A DNA stretch of 64,000 nt from Streptomyces lincolnensis (GCF_021173675.1 NZ_JAIHON010000025.1:1-64000); one strand, 5' to 3'; shown: positions 35,488 to 43,591, numbered from the stretch's first letter. Translations and numbers: made by a program. Notes: a model not told the origin generated them from the sequence alone.

Positions 35488-36246
35488 TCACGCCTCGAAG
35501 CCGTACTCCAACACATACGCCGACGAGTCCAAGACCATGTCGTTCACCTCCACGGCAGCCCCCTCCGCGTCGAAAGCAGTGCGGGCAACGAGCACCACCG
35601 GCACCCCGGAGGGCAACTCCAGGCGTTCAACCTCGTCGGCATTCGGCATTCGGGACCGGATCTCCTCGCGGAAGCGGACCGGCTTGCGGCCCAGTTCCGC
35701 CAGCCGTGCGTAGATGCCGCCCGGGCCGGTGTCCGGCCGTGTGATGGGCGTGCCGGAGACGAGGTCAGCCGCGAGATACGACGTGGCGAGGAGTACCGGC
35801 TTGCCGTCGAGGGTGTAGCGGCGGCGTCGAATACAAACTCGCGACCCATCCGCCAGGTCCAGGACACCGGCAATCACTGGCGGCGCATCCCCTTCATGCA
35901 CCTCGACCAAGTCGACGGCGAGTTCACGCCCCTCCGCGTCCGTCGCCCAGACAGAACGCCCTTCTCCCCACCCCGCGTGCGCCAGACGCTCAATGCCGCG
36001 TCGCCGAATGGGCCTGAAGTCCCTGACGAAGACTCCGGCACCCTTACGCGCCTCGACGACACCCTCCGCCTGGAGGACACCGAGCGCCTGCCGAGCCGTC
36101 ATCCGTGCCACCTCATACGTGGCCATGAGGTCGTTCTCGCCCGGAAGTCGCTCACCGGGCCCGTACTCGCCGGCCTCGATGGCCGCCCGCAACTCCGCGG
36201 CGATGCGCTGGTACTTGGGCTGCCGCCCGGCATTCCGGCTGCTCAT
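35488..36246 (-). CDS. GntR family (HutC-type) transcriptional regulator
   Basis: 252 residues from the ATG at 36246, with ggagga 8 bp upstream. The N-terminal winged helix is of GntR type (PKYQRIAAELRAAIEAGEYGPGERLPGENDLMATYEVARMTARQALGVL, positions ~8-60). The C-terminal UTRA ligand domain contains RRRRYTLDGKPVLLATSYLAADLV. GntR-HutC regulators bind palindromes and respond to small metabolites. The upstream region holds three tctctaga-type sites, which are its probable autoregulatory operators and also cover the promoter of the divergent ATPase gene. It lies inside the islet flanked by 36-bp direct repeats, and such GntR/ATPase pairs are common on integrated elements of streptomycetes. Confidence 0.92.
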   Translation of the reverse strand: MSSRNAGRQPKYQRIAAELRAAIEAGEYGPGERLPGENDLMATYEVARMTARQALGVLQAEGVVEARKGAGVFVRDFRPIRRRGIERLAHAGWGEGRSVWATDAEGRELAVDLVEVHEGDAPPVIAGVLDLADGSRVCIRRRRYTLDGKPVLLATSYLAADLVSGTPITRPDTGPGGIYARLAELGRKPVRFREEIRSRMPNADEVERLELPSGVPVVLVARTAFDAEGAAVEVNDMVLDSSAYVLEYGFEA

Positions 36247-36264
36247 CCAGACCCTCCTCCGATC

Positions 36265-36276
36265 ATCTCTAGACAT
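36265..36276. promoter_or_regulatory. Candidate GntR operator, imperfect site
   Basis: atctctagacat, a degenerate version of the palindrome atctctagagat found twice further upstream. It lies 19 bp before the GntR start codon, where binding would block translation or transcription of the gene. Confidence 0.5.
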
Positions 36277-36334
36277 CCTAGGCATCAGAGGTCACTCACC
36301 TGTGGTCACAGAGGGCTACACACGGGCAATACCG

Positions 36335-36354
36335 CACACATCTCTAGAGAAGTG
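36335..36354. promoter_or_regulatory. Candidate GntR operator, site 2
   Basis: acacatctctagagaagtgt contains the perfect palindrome tctctagaga at 36341-36350 and wider partial symmetry (aca...tgt). It is 47 bp from the next copy, between the divergent GntR and ATPase genes. Confidence 0.7.
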
Positions 36355-36384
36355 TTGCCGACTTCTCATGCCACAAGCTTCACT

Positions 36385-36400
36385 ACTTCTCTAGAGATGT
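36385..36400. promoter_or_regulatory. Candidate GntR operator, site 3
   Basis: acttctctagagatgt with the same perfect core tctctagaga (36388-36397). It ends 31 bp before the GTG of the ATPase gene, so it likely overlaps that promoter. Confidence 0.7.
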
Positions 36401-36430
36401 AGAAGCGGACGTTCGCCTCGGAGGTCCTCG

Positions 36431-36868
36431 GTGTCAGCCCACACCACGCCGCCACGGCCCACAAGCTCCGGCATGGCCGAAGCCCAGTGGCGTTTACCCC
36501 ATGGTCCCCGGAGCGCGAGTCGCGCCCGCGCTCTCCTGCGTATGCAACTCGTCGAGTGGGAGATCGGTGGGGACGTAGCTCAGACCGCTGAAATCCTGTT
36601 GTCCGAGCTCGTGAGCAACGCCGTCATCCACGCCCGCACCCCGCCCGGCCGCCAGATCGGCCTACGCGTCGCCCAGTACGACGGACGCCTCCGAGTGGAA
36701 GTGGCCGACGCCAACAGCACCCGCCCCGAACCGCGGGAGGCCGACACCGACGACGAACGGGGCCGAGGTCTCGCCATCATCGACGCCCTCGCCGCGCGTT
36801 GGGGTTGCTGTCCACGCCTGCACGGCATCGGAAAGGCAACCTGGGCCGAGTTGGCGCTACCGCGGTGA
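36431..36868 (+). CDS. Anti-sigma-factor-like ATP-binding protein (HATPase_c), TTA-containing
   Basis: 145 residues, a single GHKL/HATPase domain of the RsbW/SpoIIAB type. The N-box is AEILLSELVSNAVIHAR, followed by RVEVADANSTRP (G1-like) and ERGRGLAIIDALAARWG (G2). Many copies exist in Streptomyces and act as serine-protein kinases or anti-sigma switch proteins; the partner here is not visible. Codon 22 is TTA (36494-36496), the rare leucine codon read by the bldA tRNA, so translation may be tied to development. The gene is divergent from the GntR regulator and followed by the PIN-toxin pair. The GTG at 36431 is preferred as start. Confidence 0.87.
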   Translation: MSAHTTPPRPTSSGMAEAQWRLPHGPRSASRARALLRMQLVEWEIGGDVAQTAEILLSELVSNAVIHARTPPGRQIGLRVAQYDGRLRVEVADANSTRPEPREADTDDERGRGLAIIDALAARWGCCPRLHGIGKATWAELALPR

Positions 36869-36939
36869 GCGTGACCGGCACGGCGGTACTGTCGGAACCA
36901 CCACACATCACACCGAACGGCGCATCTGAGGAGACCCCT

Positions 36940-37239
36940 GTGGCCGACACCCCCGCCCCACCGCCGGACCACATGCCCCCGCCCGATGACGCCGTCACGG
37001 TCACCGTCACCTACACGGGCAACGAAGCCGAAGCGCTGCGCACGCTGGCCGTTCTGGAAGGACGCACCCCGGAGGAAGTCGCGCTCGATCACATCTCACG
37101 CGGTATCCCGCTGTCGTTCCCCGCCCCACTGGGTGATGACTCCGAGGCGATGGCGGCGCTGGAGCGGGCGATGTTCGACGGCCCCTCGGACCTGGCCACC
37201 CGGTCCGGCGAGAACCTCTTCCAGGAAGGCGAACGTTGA
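36940..37239 (+). CDS. Small protein, candidate antitoxin for PIN toxin
   Basis: 99 residues from the GTG at 36940 (gaggag upstream). After a P-rich start, residues ~28-60 have a ribbon-helix-helix-like layout (TVTVTYTGNEAEALRTLAVLEGRTPEEVALDHI). The acidic C-terminus (DDSEAMAALERAMFDG ... NLFQEGER) is the sort of tail that inhibits a toxin. Its stop overlaps the start codon of the PIN gene (TTGA), which is the standard antitoxin-toxin arrangement. The DNA-binding fold is a weak call. No close family is recognised, so the antitoxin role rests mainly on position. Confidence 0.7.
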   Translation: MADTPAPPPDHMPPPDDAVTVTVTYTGNEAEALRTLAVLEGRTPEEVALDHISRGIPLSFPAPLGDDSEAMAALERAMFDGPSDLATRSGENLFQEGER

Positions 37240-37694
37240 AGCCTCAGCGCCACCTGTTCGCTGTCGCGGACACGTCGGTTCTCCTCGCCATCTACAACCG
37301 CAAGGACGCTCACCACGAGGCCGCCGTCCAAACCCTTTCCCTGGTCGATCGGCTCGTGGTGTCACCGATGGTCCTGGCCGAGCTGGACTATCACCTCACA
37401 ACGAAGATCAGTGGCAAGGCCGCCGCAGAGGCTCTCGCCAGCATGCGCGCCTGGGCCAGCACGGATCGGCTCACGCTTGCCACCGTGGGGTGGCCGCTCC
37501 TGGCCGAAGCCGAGCGCCTCATGCGTACGTACGCAGATCATGACGCCATCGGTATGACCGACGCCGTCAACGCCCTCTTGGCGTGGGCGTTGCCACAGCC
37601 CGTAGTGCTTGCCCTCGATCACCACTACCGGGACGTCATCGCGCCGCGAACGGCGACTGAGAAACACCTGCACGTGCTTCCTGACGCCCGGTAG
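37236..37694 (+). CDS. PIN-domain ribonuclease, VapC-type toxin
   Basis: 152 residues from a TTG start at 37236 (ggaagg 8 bp upstream), overlapping the preceding stop codon. The PIN motifs are in order: VADTSVLLAIYN (first Asp), VLAELDYHL (Glu near 50), AIGMTDAVNALLAWAL (Asp near 110) and VVLALDHHYRDV (last Asp). These four acidic residues bind the metal for RNA cleavage. VapC-type toxins typically cleave tRNA or rRNA when their antitoxin is degraded. The weak TTG start and 4-bp coupling keep toxin synthesis below antitoxin synthesis. It is the last gene of the flanked islet; the repeat copy lies 21 bp downstream. Confidence 0.85.
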   Translation: MKPQRHLFAVADTSVLLAIYNRKDAHHEAAVQTLSLVDRLVVSPMVLAELDYHLTTKISGKAAAEALASMRAWASTDRLTLATVGWPLLAEAERLMRTYADHDAIGMTDAVNALLAWALPQPVVLALDHHYRDVIAPRTATEKHLHVLPDAR

Positions 37695-37709
37695 AGACAA
37701 GCGCGACCG

Positions 37710-39395
37710 TCAGCTCAGGTGCGTCGGCGCGAACATGCGCAACACCGCCGGCAGCACGACCACCGAGGGCCCCGGCGCCGCGAGGGCTTTCCTCAAGTCG
37801 GCCTCCAGAGTCTCCGGCGCCGTACGCACTCCCGGCACCCCGAAGGACTCGGCCAGGGCGACGTAGTCGGGGCGGGACAGTTCCGTCCCCGTCGTGTCAC
37901 CGAACGCGTCCGTCATGTACTCGCGGAGGATGCCGTAGCCGCCGTCGTCGACGATGAGCCAGGTGACGTTGAGGTCGTACTGCTTCGCCGTCGCGAGCTC
38001 GGCGATGGAGTAGAGCGCGCCGCCGTCCCCGGAGACCGCCAGGACCGGGTGGGTCGGGTCGGCCACGGCGGCGCCGAGGGCGGCCGGGAAGCCGTAGCCG
38101 AGGCCGCCGGCGCCCTGGGCCGAGTGCATCCGGTTGGGGCCCTTGGCATCGAAGGCGGACCAGGCCCAGTACGCGAGGATCGTCATGTCCCAGAACGAGG
38201 GGGCAGAAGCCGGGAGCGCCCGGCGGATCGACGCCAACAGCTCCTGTTCCAGGGTGAGTTCCTGGGCAGCGATACGGTCCGAAACGCGGGCCAGCACCTC
38301 ACGCACTCGCTCCGGAGCCTCCGCGTCCTCCCTCGGTGACACCGTCTCCAGCAGCGCCTGCAACGCCAGCCGCGCGTCCGCGTGGATGCCCAGTGCCGGG
38401 TGGTTGGACTCCAGTTTCCCGAGGTCCGCCTCGATCTGGACGACCCGGCCTCGCGGCTTGAACGTGTGGTAGTTCGACGACAGTTCGCCCAGGCCCGAGC
38501 CCACGACCAGTAGGACGTCCGCGTCCTCCAGGAAGTCCGTGGTGTGGCGGTCCTCCAGCCAGGACTGCAAGGACAGTGGGTGCGTCCAGGGGAACGCGCC
38601 CTTGCCGCCGGGGGTTGTCACGACCGGCGCCCGCAGCATCTCCGCCAGCTGCTTCAGCTTGCCGCTCGCGTCCGCCCGTACCACTCCCCCACCCGCGATG
38701 ATCGCCGGGCGGGCCGCACGCGACAGCAGGTCGGCGGCCACCGCCGTCAGTTCGGGGCGCGGCGGGAGTTCCTCCGGGAACGCGTCGCCTCCCGTCACCA
38801 CCGGGATCAGGGTCTGTGCGAGCAGTACGTCCTGCGGGATCTCCACCCACACCGGGCCGTGCGGAGCCGTCAGCGCCGACTTCCAGGCCGCCTCGATCGC
38901 GGACGGGATCTGGGACTGGGTGCGGACGGTGTGGACCGACTTCACCACGCCCCGGAACGAGGCCGACTGGTCGGGGAGTTCGTGCAGATAGCCGTGGCGG
39001 CCGCCGCCCAGGCCCGCGGTGGGGATCTGGCTGCTGATCGCCAGCACCGGCGCCGAAGCGGCCGCCGCCTCCTGGAGCGCGGCCAGGGAGGTCAGCGCCC
39101 CGGGACCCGTCGACAGCAGCAGCGGCGCCGCCTCGCCCGTGATCCGCCCGTACGCGTCCGCCGCGAAGCCCGCGTTGTTCTCCACCCGCAGGCCGATGTA
39201 CCGCAGGGACGACCGTCGCAGCGCGTCGAACATGCCGAGCGCGTGCTGGCCGGGCAGGCCGAAGACGGTCGTCGTGCCGAGGGCGGCGAGCGTCTCCACG
39301 ACCAGGTCTCCGCCGGTGCGCCCGGCGGGCGGGTTCAGGGCAGCCGAAATCTGCGCTTCCGTCGGGCGGAGCACCAGGTCGTGGTCGTGAGTCAC
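37710..39395 (-). CDS. Thiamine diphosphate-dependent enzyme (acetolactate synthase-like)
   Basis: 561 residues of the TPP-binding enzyme family. The N-terminal Pyr domain holds the catalytic Glu in GLRVENNAGFAADAYGR. It is followed by the central domain with GPVWVEIPQDV and the C-terminal PP domain with the TPP/Mg2+ motif VSGDGGALYSIAELATAKQYDLNVTWLIVDDGGYG. The family includes acetolactate synthase, benzoylformate decarboxylase and glyoxylate carboligase. The gene overlaps the agmatinase-like gene by 4 bp and so belongs to the same operon, which suggests it acts on the keto-acid or aldehyde left after ureohydrolysis. Its last 36 bases are duplicated at 35424-35459. It is not the regular ilvB because no small subunit gene is present. 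Confidence 0.87.
   Translation of the reverse strand: MTHDHDLVLRPTEAQISAALNPPAGRTGGDLVVETLAALGTTTVFGLPGQHALGMFDALRRSSLRYIGLRVENNAGFAADAYGRITGEAAPLLLSTGPGALTSLAALQEAAAASAPVLAISSQIPTAGLGGGRHGYLHELPDQSASFRGVVKSVHTVRTQSQIPSAIEAAWKSALTAPHGPVWVEIPQDVLLAQTLIPVVTGGDAFPEELPPRPELTAVAADLLSRAARPAIIAGGGVVRADASGKLKQLAEMLRAPVVTTPGGKGAFPWTHPLSLQSWLEDRHTTDFLEDADVLLVVGSGLGELSSNYHTFKPRGRVVQIEADLGKLESNHPALGIHADARLALQALLETVSPREDAEAPERVREVLARVSDRIAAQELTLEQELLASIRRALPASAPSFWDMTILAYWAWSAFDAKGPNRMHSAQGAGGLGYGFPAALGAAVADPTHPVLAVSGDGGALYSIAELATAKQYDLNVTWLIVDDGGYGILREYMTDAFGDTTGTELSRPDYVALAESFGVPGVRTAPETLEADLRKALAAPGPSVVVLPAVLRMFAPTHLS
37716..37751. repeat. 36-bp direct repeat, right copy (3' end of TPP-enzyme gene)
   Basis: This copy lies inside the live gene and matches 35424-35459 in 34 of 36 positions, both in the same orientation. 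The distance between the two starts is 2,292 bp and encloses the GntR, ATPase and toxin-antitoxin genes. The arrangement is that of attL/attR sites formed at a gene's 3' end. Confidence 0.85.
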
Positions 39396-40360
39396 TGCGC
39401 GCGGGCCTCTGCAATCTGGCGGGACATGATCGTGGTCAGTTCGTAGGCGGTGTGGGAGGCCGCCACGGACGTGATCTCCGCGTGATCGTACGCGGGGGCC
39501 ACCTCCACGACGTCCGCCGAGACCAGGTTGCAGGACGCCAGGCCGCGCAGGATCTCCAGCAGCTCGCGGGAGGTCATGCCGCCGGCCTCCGGGGTCCCCG
39601 TGCCGGGCGCGTGGGCCGGGTCCAGGCAGTCGATGTCGATGGAGATGTACAGCGGACGGTCGCCGATGCGCTGACGCAGCTGGTCGGCCACCTCGTCGAC
39701 CCCGCGCCGCATGACGTCCGCGGACGTGACGATCCCGAAGCCCATCTTCGCGTCGTCGTCCAGGTCCTGCTTGCCGTACAGCGGGCCGCGGGTGCCGACG
39801 TGGGAGAGGGCCGAGGTGTCGAGGATGCCCTCCTCGACCGCCCGCCGGAAGGGCGTGCCGTGGGTGTACTCGGCGCCGAAGTAGGTGTCCCAGGTGTCGA
39901 GATGGGCGTCGAAGTGGAGCAGCGCGACCGGGCCGTGCTTCTTCGCGACCGAGCGCAGGAGCGGGAGGGCGATGGTGTGGTCGCCGCCCAGGGTCATCAG
40001 GCGGGCGCCCGTGCCGAGCAGGTCGTCCGCCGCCGCCTCGACCGTCTCCACGGCCTCGTTGATGTTGAACGGGTTCACGGCGATGTCGCCGCCGTCCGCC
40101 ACCTGCGCGAGCGCGAACGGGGACGCGTCCTGCGCCGGGTTGTACGGCCTGAGCAGCCGGGACGCCTCGCGGATCGCGTTGCCGCCGAAGCGGGCGCCCG
40201 GCCGGTACGAGACACCCGAGTCGAACGGCACCCCGACCACGGCGACATCGGCCCGGCCGACCTCGTCCAGGCGCGGCAGCCGGGCGAAGGTCGCGGGACC
40301 GGCGTAGCGCGGGACACGGGAGGAGTCGACGGGGCCGCGGGGCGTCTCGGTGCTGCTCAT
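39392..40360 (-). CDS. speB: Ureohydrolase, agmatinase/guanidinobutyrase type
   Basis: 322 residues of the arginase/agmatinase family with all Mn2+ ligands: GGDHTIALP, LLHFDAHLDTWD, and SIDIDCLDPAHAPGTGTPEAGG. The motif GVPFDSGVSYRPGARFGGNAIR is typical of agmatinase and guanidino-acid hydrolases. It cleaves a guanidino compound to urea and an amine; agmatine, guanidinobutyrate or guanidinopropionate are all possible. It overlaps the TPP gene by 4 bp and follows the Na+ symporter by 84 bp, so the symporter most likely imports its substrate. Annotation as speB reflects family, not proven substrate. Confidence 0.9.
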   Translation of the reverse strand: MSSTETPRGPVDSSRVPRYAGPATFARLPRLDEVGRADVAVVGVPFDSGVSYRPGARFGGNAIREASRLLRPYNPAQDASPFALAQVADGGDIAVNPFNINEAVETVEAAADDLLGTGARLMTLGGDHTIALPLLRSVAKKHGPVALLHFDAHLDTWDTYFGAEYTHGTPFRRAVEEGILDTSALSHVGTRGPLYGKQDLDDDAKMGFGIVTSADVMRRGVDEVADQLRQRIGDRPLYISIDIDCLDPAHAPGTGTPEAGGMTSRELLEILRGLASCNLVSADVVEVAPAYDHAEITSVAASHTAYELTTIMSRQIAEARAQ

Positions 40361-40419
40361 GGGGTACTGCCTTCTTTCCTACGCTTCATCGCGTATGGAG
40401 GGGTTTGGTGTGATTCTCG

Positions 40420-40446
40420 TATGACTTTTACGACTTTTACGACCTT
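40420..40446 (-). repeat. Three 9-bp direct repeats before the agmatinase gene
   Basis: tatgacttt, tacgacttt and tacgacctt are adjacent at 40420, 40429 and 40438, overlapping the symporter stop. On the transcribed strand they form gtcgtaaaa-type repeats about 60 bp before the agmatinase start and could serve as an activator site or an mRNA processing signal. Confidence 0.5.
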
Positions 40447-41905
40447 AGCGGGGCGCCGGAACCGGGGTCGCCGCCGCCGGTTCGGGTGCCCGTCCGGCCA
40501 GGCGCTCGCGCCAGGCGGTGAGGACGGCCTCGTCGGTCGCCGGGGTCGCCAGGGACACGGCGACGTACACGGCCAGGGAGGAGAGCAGGCCGTAGTAGAC
40601 GGGCTCGTTGGCGAGGATGCCGTAGCCCGCCATCAGGCCGATGACCGCGAGGCCGCCGACGGCCACGGCGGCCAGGGCGCCCTGGGCGGTGCCGCGCTTC
40701 CACAGCAGGCCGCCGAGGATGGGGACGAGGAGGCCGCCGACGAGGAGGTTGTAGGCGACGGTCAGGGCCTCGACGACGTTGTTGAGGGCGATGGCCGTAC
40801 CGATGACGGCGAGGCCCATGACGAGGATGAAGGCCCGGTTGCCCCGCACCTCGTCGTGGTCGCCGCCCGCGTCGGACGTCCCGCGCAGCCGCGACCAGAT
40901 GTCGTTGTTGGCGACGGTCGCGCAGGCGATCAGCGCGCCGGACGAGGTCGACATCACCGCGGCCAGTGCGGCGGCCAGCACCAACCCCCTTACGCCCATG
41001 GGGAGTTCGTCCTTCACGATGGTCGCGAAGGCGTCGTCGGCGTTGGCCAGGTTCGGGTAGAGCGTCTTGGCGGCCGTGCCGATGACGGCTCCGGCGAGGG
41101 CGTACGCCAGGCAGTAGGTGCCGGCGACCGTGCCGCCCCACCGGGCGGTCGTGTCGCTGCGCGCGGTGAAGACGCGCTGCCAGATGTCCTGCCCGATGAG
41201 CATGCCGAACGTGTAGATCAGGACATAGGTGAAGATCGTCTCGCCGCCGATTCCGAGCGGGTCGAAGTACGACGTGGGCAGCGCGTCGCGCATCTCGCCG
41301 AAGCCGCCCGCCTTGACGACCGCGATCGGCAGGAGCAGGAGCAGCACGCCGATCGTCTTGACCACGAACTGCACCATGTCGGTGAGCGTGATGGACCACA
41401 TGCCGCCGAGCGTGGAGTAGGCGACGACGATCGAGCCGCCGAGCACGATCGCGAGCGTGCGGTTCATGTCGAACAGGACGTCGAAGATCGTGGCGTAGGC
41501 GATGGTGGACGTCACCGCGAGCATGAGGGTGTACGCCCACATGACCACCCCGGAGATCACACCCGCCCGGCCGCCGTAGCGCAGGTCGAGCATCTCGGAG
41601 ACGGTGTAGACCTTCAGGCGGGCGATGCGGGCGGAGAAGAAGACGCTGAGCGCGAGCAGGCCGAGGCCGATGGTGAAGACCATCCAGGCGCCGGAGAGGC
41701 CGTACTGGTAGCCGAGGCCGACACCGCCGATGGTGGAGGCGCCGCCGAGGACGATCGCGGCCATGGTGCCGGAGTACATGGTGGGCCCGAGCCGGCGGCC
41801 CGCGACCAGGAACTCGCTCTTCGACCGGGCGCGGCGCATGCCCCACCAGCCCATGGCCAGCATGCCGGCCAGATAGACGACGATGACGGTGTAGTCGACG
41901 GCCAC
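40445..41905 (-). CDS. Sodium:solute symporter (SSS family)
   Basis: 486 residues from the GTG at 41905 with GGAGG 4 bp upstream; an in-frame longer reading to 41995 lacks such a site. About 13 membrane helices are visible, with the SSS hallmarks GMLAMGWWGMRRARSKSEFLVAGRRLGP, TIGGVGLGYQYGLSGAWM, SEMLDLRYGG and AYSTLGGMWSITLTDMVQF. Family members import substrates such as proline, pantothenate, sugars, urea or amines with Na+. The following ureohydrolase gene points to a guanidino acid, amine or related nitrogen source. PucR regulation of the divergent promoter supports nitrogen or purine-like catabolism. Confidence 0.91.
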   Translation of the reverse strand: MAVDYTVIVVYLAGMLAMGWWGMRRARSKSEFLVAGRRLGPTMYSGTMAAIVLGGASTIGGVGLGYQYGLSGAWMVFTIGLGLLALSVFFSARIARLKVYTVSEMLDLRYGGRAGVISGVVMWAYTLMLAVTSTIAYATIFDVLFDMNRTLAIVLGGSIVVAYSTLGGMWSITLTDMVQFVVKTIGVLLLLLPIAVVKAGGFGEMRDALPTSYFDPLGIGGETIFTYVLIYTFGMLIGQDIWQRVFTARSDTTARWGGTVAGTYCLAYALAGAVIGTAAKTLYPNLANADDAFATIVKDELPMGVRGLVLAAALAAVMSTSSGALIACATVANNDIWSRLRGTSDAGGDHDEVRGNRAFILVMGLAVIGTAIALNNVVEALTVAYNLLVGGLLVPILGGLLWKRGTAQGALAAVAVGGLAVIGLMAGYGILANEPVYYGLLSSLAVYVAVSLATPATDEAVLTAWRERLAGRAPEPAAATPVPAPR

Positions 41906-42027
41906 GGGGCCTCCTTCGGCTCGATGTCGCCGGCGGGTGACGAGCATCGACACTAGGTGGCCGGAAAGCGACTGCGAAGTGTACGTTTCATCCATTCACG
42001 GCCCGTCGAGTGGAGGGAACGCACACC

Positions 42028-43485
42028 ATGCCGGACCTGGCCGTTCCTCCCACGCCACCGGTGCCCCTCGCCGCGCTCCTGGCCCGCGAGGACCTGGCCC
42101 TGCGGCAGATCGCGGGGCCCGTGGACCCCGCCACGGTCATCCACTGGGCGCACACGTCGGAGATGGCGGACCCGTATCCGTATCTGCTGGGCGGCGAACT
42201 CCTGCTGACGGCCGGGGTCCACATCCCGGAGGCCGCGGGTTCCGGGACCTACTTCGACGACTACGTGGCGCGGATCGTCGCGGCGGGCGGCGCGGCCCTC
42301 GGCTTCGGGGTGGCGCCGGTGCACGACACGGTGCCGCGGGCGCTGGTCGCGGCCTGCGACGCGTACGAGCTGCCGCTCGTCGAGGTGCCGCCCCGGACCA
42401 CCTTCTCCGGCGTGGCCCGCGCGGTCTGGCAGCTGATGGCCCAGGCCCGGCACGCCGAGCTCCGCCGTGTCACGGAGGCCCAGCAGAGCCTGGCCGCCGC
42501 GGCCTCCCGCCCCCACCCGGTCCCCTCGGTCCTGCGGCAACTGGCCCGGCGGGTGACGGGCTGGGCGGTGCTGTACGGCCCCGAGGGCACCGCGATCGCG
42601 TCGGCGGGACGGGAGCCGGGGCGCGAGGCGGGCGAGACGCTGGCGGGGCTCGCCCGGCTGGTCACGGAGCGGTCCTCCACCACCGCCACCGACACCACCG
42701 CCGGCCTCCACCTCGCCGCCTACGCCCTGGGCGCCGGGCACGGCTTCGTGCTCGGGGTCGCCGCCCCGCACCGCGACCCCGGCGACCACACCATCGCCTC
42801 GGTGGCCGCCGTCCTGCTGTCCCTGCTCACCGGTGAGCACCAGAGCGGTACGGAAACGGCCCGGTCGTCCGCTCTCGTACGGCTGCTGCTGGGCGCGGCG
42901 CCCGAGGACGTGGCCGCACTCCTGGGCGCCGGGGAGTGGCTCGTCGTGCACGCGGGCCCGGACACCCCCGGCGCCCCCGACCCGGTCGCCGCCTCCGCGC
43001 TGGGCGCCGCGCTCGGGTCGCCGCTGGTCGACGTGGCGCGAGACGTCGTACGGGCACTGGTGCCGGCCGGGCGGGAACCGGCGCCGCAGCCGGGGTGGAC
43101 GCTGGGCGTCAGTGCCGCCGTCGGGCCGCGGGAGTGGGCCGACGGGGACGTCCAGGCGGCCCGCGCGCTGGCCCGCGCCCGCGCCACCCGCGCCGAGCTG
43201 GTCCGGCACGGGGGCCGCCCGGCGTTCGCGGACCTGGTCCCGTCCGACGCGGCGGAGGCGCACGCCCGCGCTCTCCTCGCCCCGCTCACCGGCACCCCGG
43301 CGCTCGCCGAGACCCTGCGCACCTGGCTGTCCCTGCACGGCAGTTGGGACCGCACCGCGGTGGCGCTGGCCGTGCACCGCAACACCGTGCGGCAGCGGAT
43401 CGCCCGGTGCGCGGCGCTGCTGGGGACGGACCTGGACGACCCGGACGTACGGATGGAGCTGTGGTTCGCGCTGCGGCGGGTCTGA
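42028..43485 (+). CDS. PucR family transcriptional regulator
   Basis: 485 residues from the ATG at 42028 (ggaggg 10 bp upstream). The N-terminal PucR sensing domain (PLAALLAREDLALRQIAGP ... WAHTSEMADPYPYLLGGELLLTAG) is followed by a GAF-like middle (~140-300) and the C-terminal PucR helix-turn-helix (LRTWLSLHGSWDRTAVALAVHRNTVRQRIARCAALLGTDL). PucR proteins activate catabolic genes for purines, allantoin, polyamines or amino acids in response to their substrate. It is divergent from the symporter/ureohydrolase/TPP operon and is its likely regulator. The 122-bp region between the two starts should hold the operators. Confidence 0.93.
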   Translation: MPDLAVPPTPPVPLAALLAREDLALRQIAGPVDPATVIHWAHTSEMADPYPYLLGGELLLTAGVHIPEAAGSGTYFDDYVARIVAAGGAALGFGVAPVHDTVPRALVAACDAYELPLVEVPPRTTFSGVARAVWQLMAQARHAELRRVTEAQQSLAAAASRPHPVPSVLRQLARRVTGWAVLYGPEGTAIASAGREPGREAGETLAGLARLVTERSSTTATDTTAGLHLAAYALGAGHGFVLGVAAPHRDPGDHTIASVAAVLLSLLTGEHQSGTETARSSALVRLLLGAAPEDVAALLGAGEWLVVHAGPDTPGAPDPVAASALGAALGSPLVDVARDVVRALVPAGREPAPQPGWTLGVSAAVGPREWADGDVQAARALARARATRAELVRHGGRPAFADLVPSDAAEAHARALLAPLTGTPALAETLRTWLSLHGSWDRTAVALAVHRNTVRQRIARCAALLGTDLDDPDVRMELWFALRRV

Positions 43486-43591
43486 GAGCCTGTCCTACGT
43501 TTCAGGGGCGGGGTCTGAGGGCGGCGTGACCCGTGTCCCAGCGTGCGGGACGGCGGGCGGGCCCGCGGGACGCTGCCTCACAATGGGAGGC

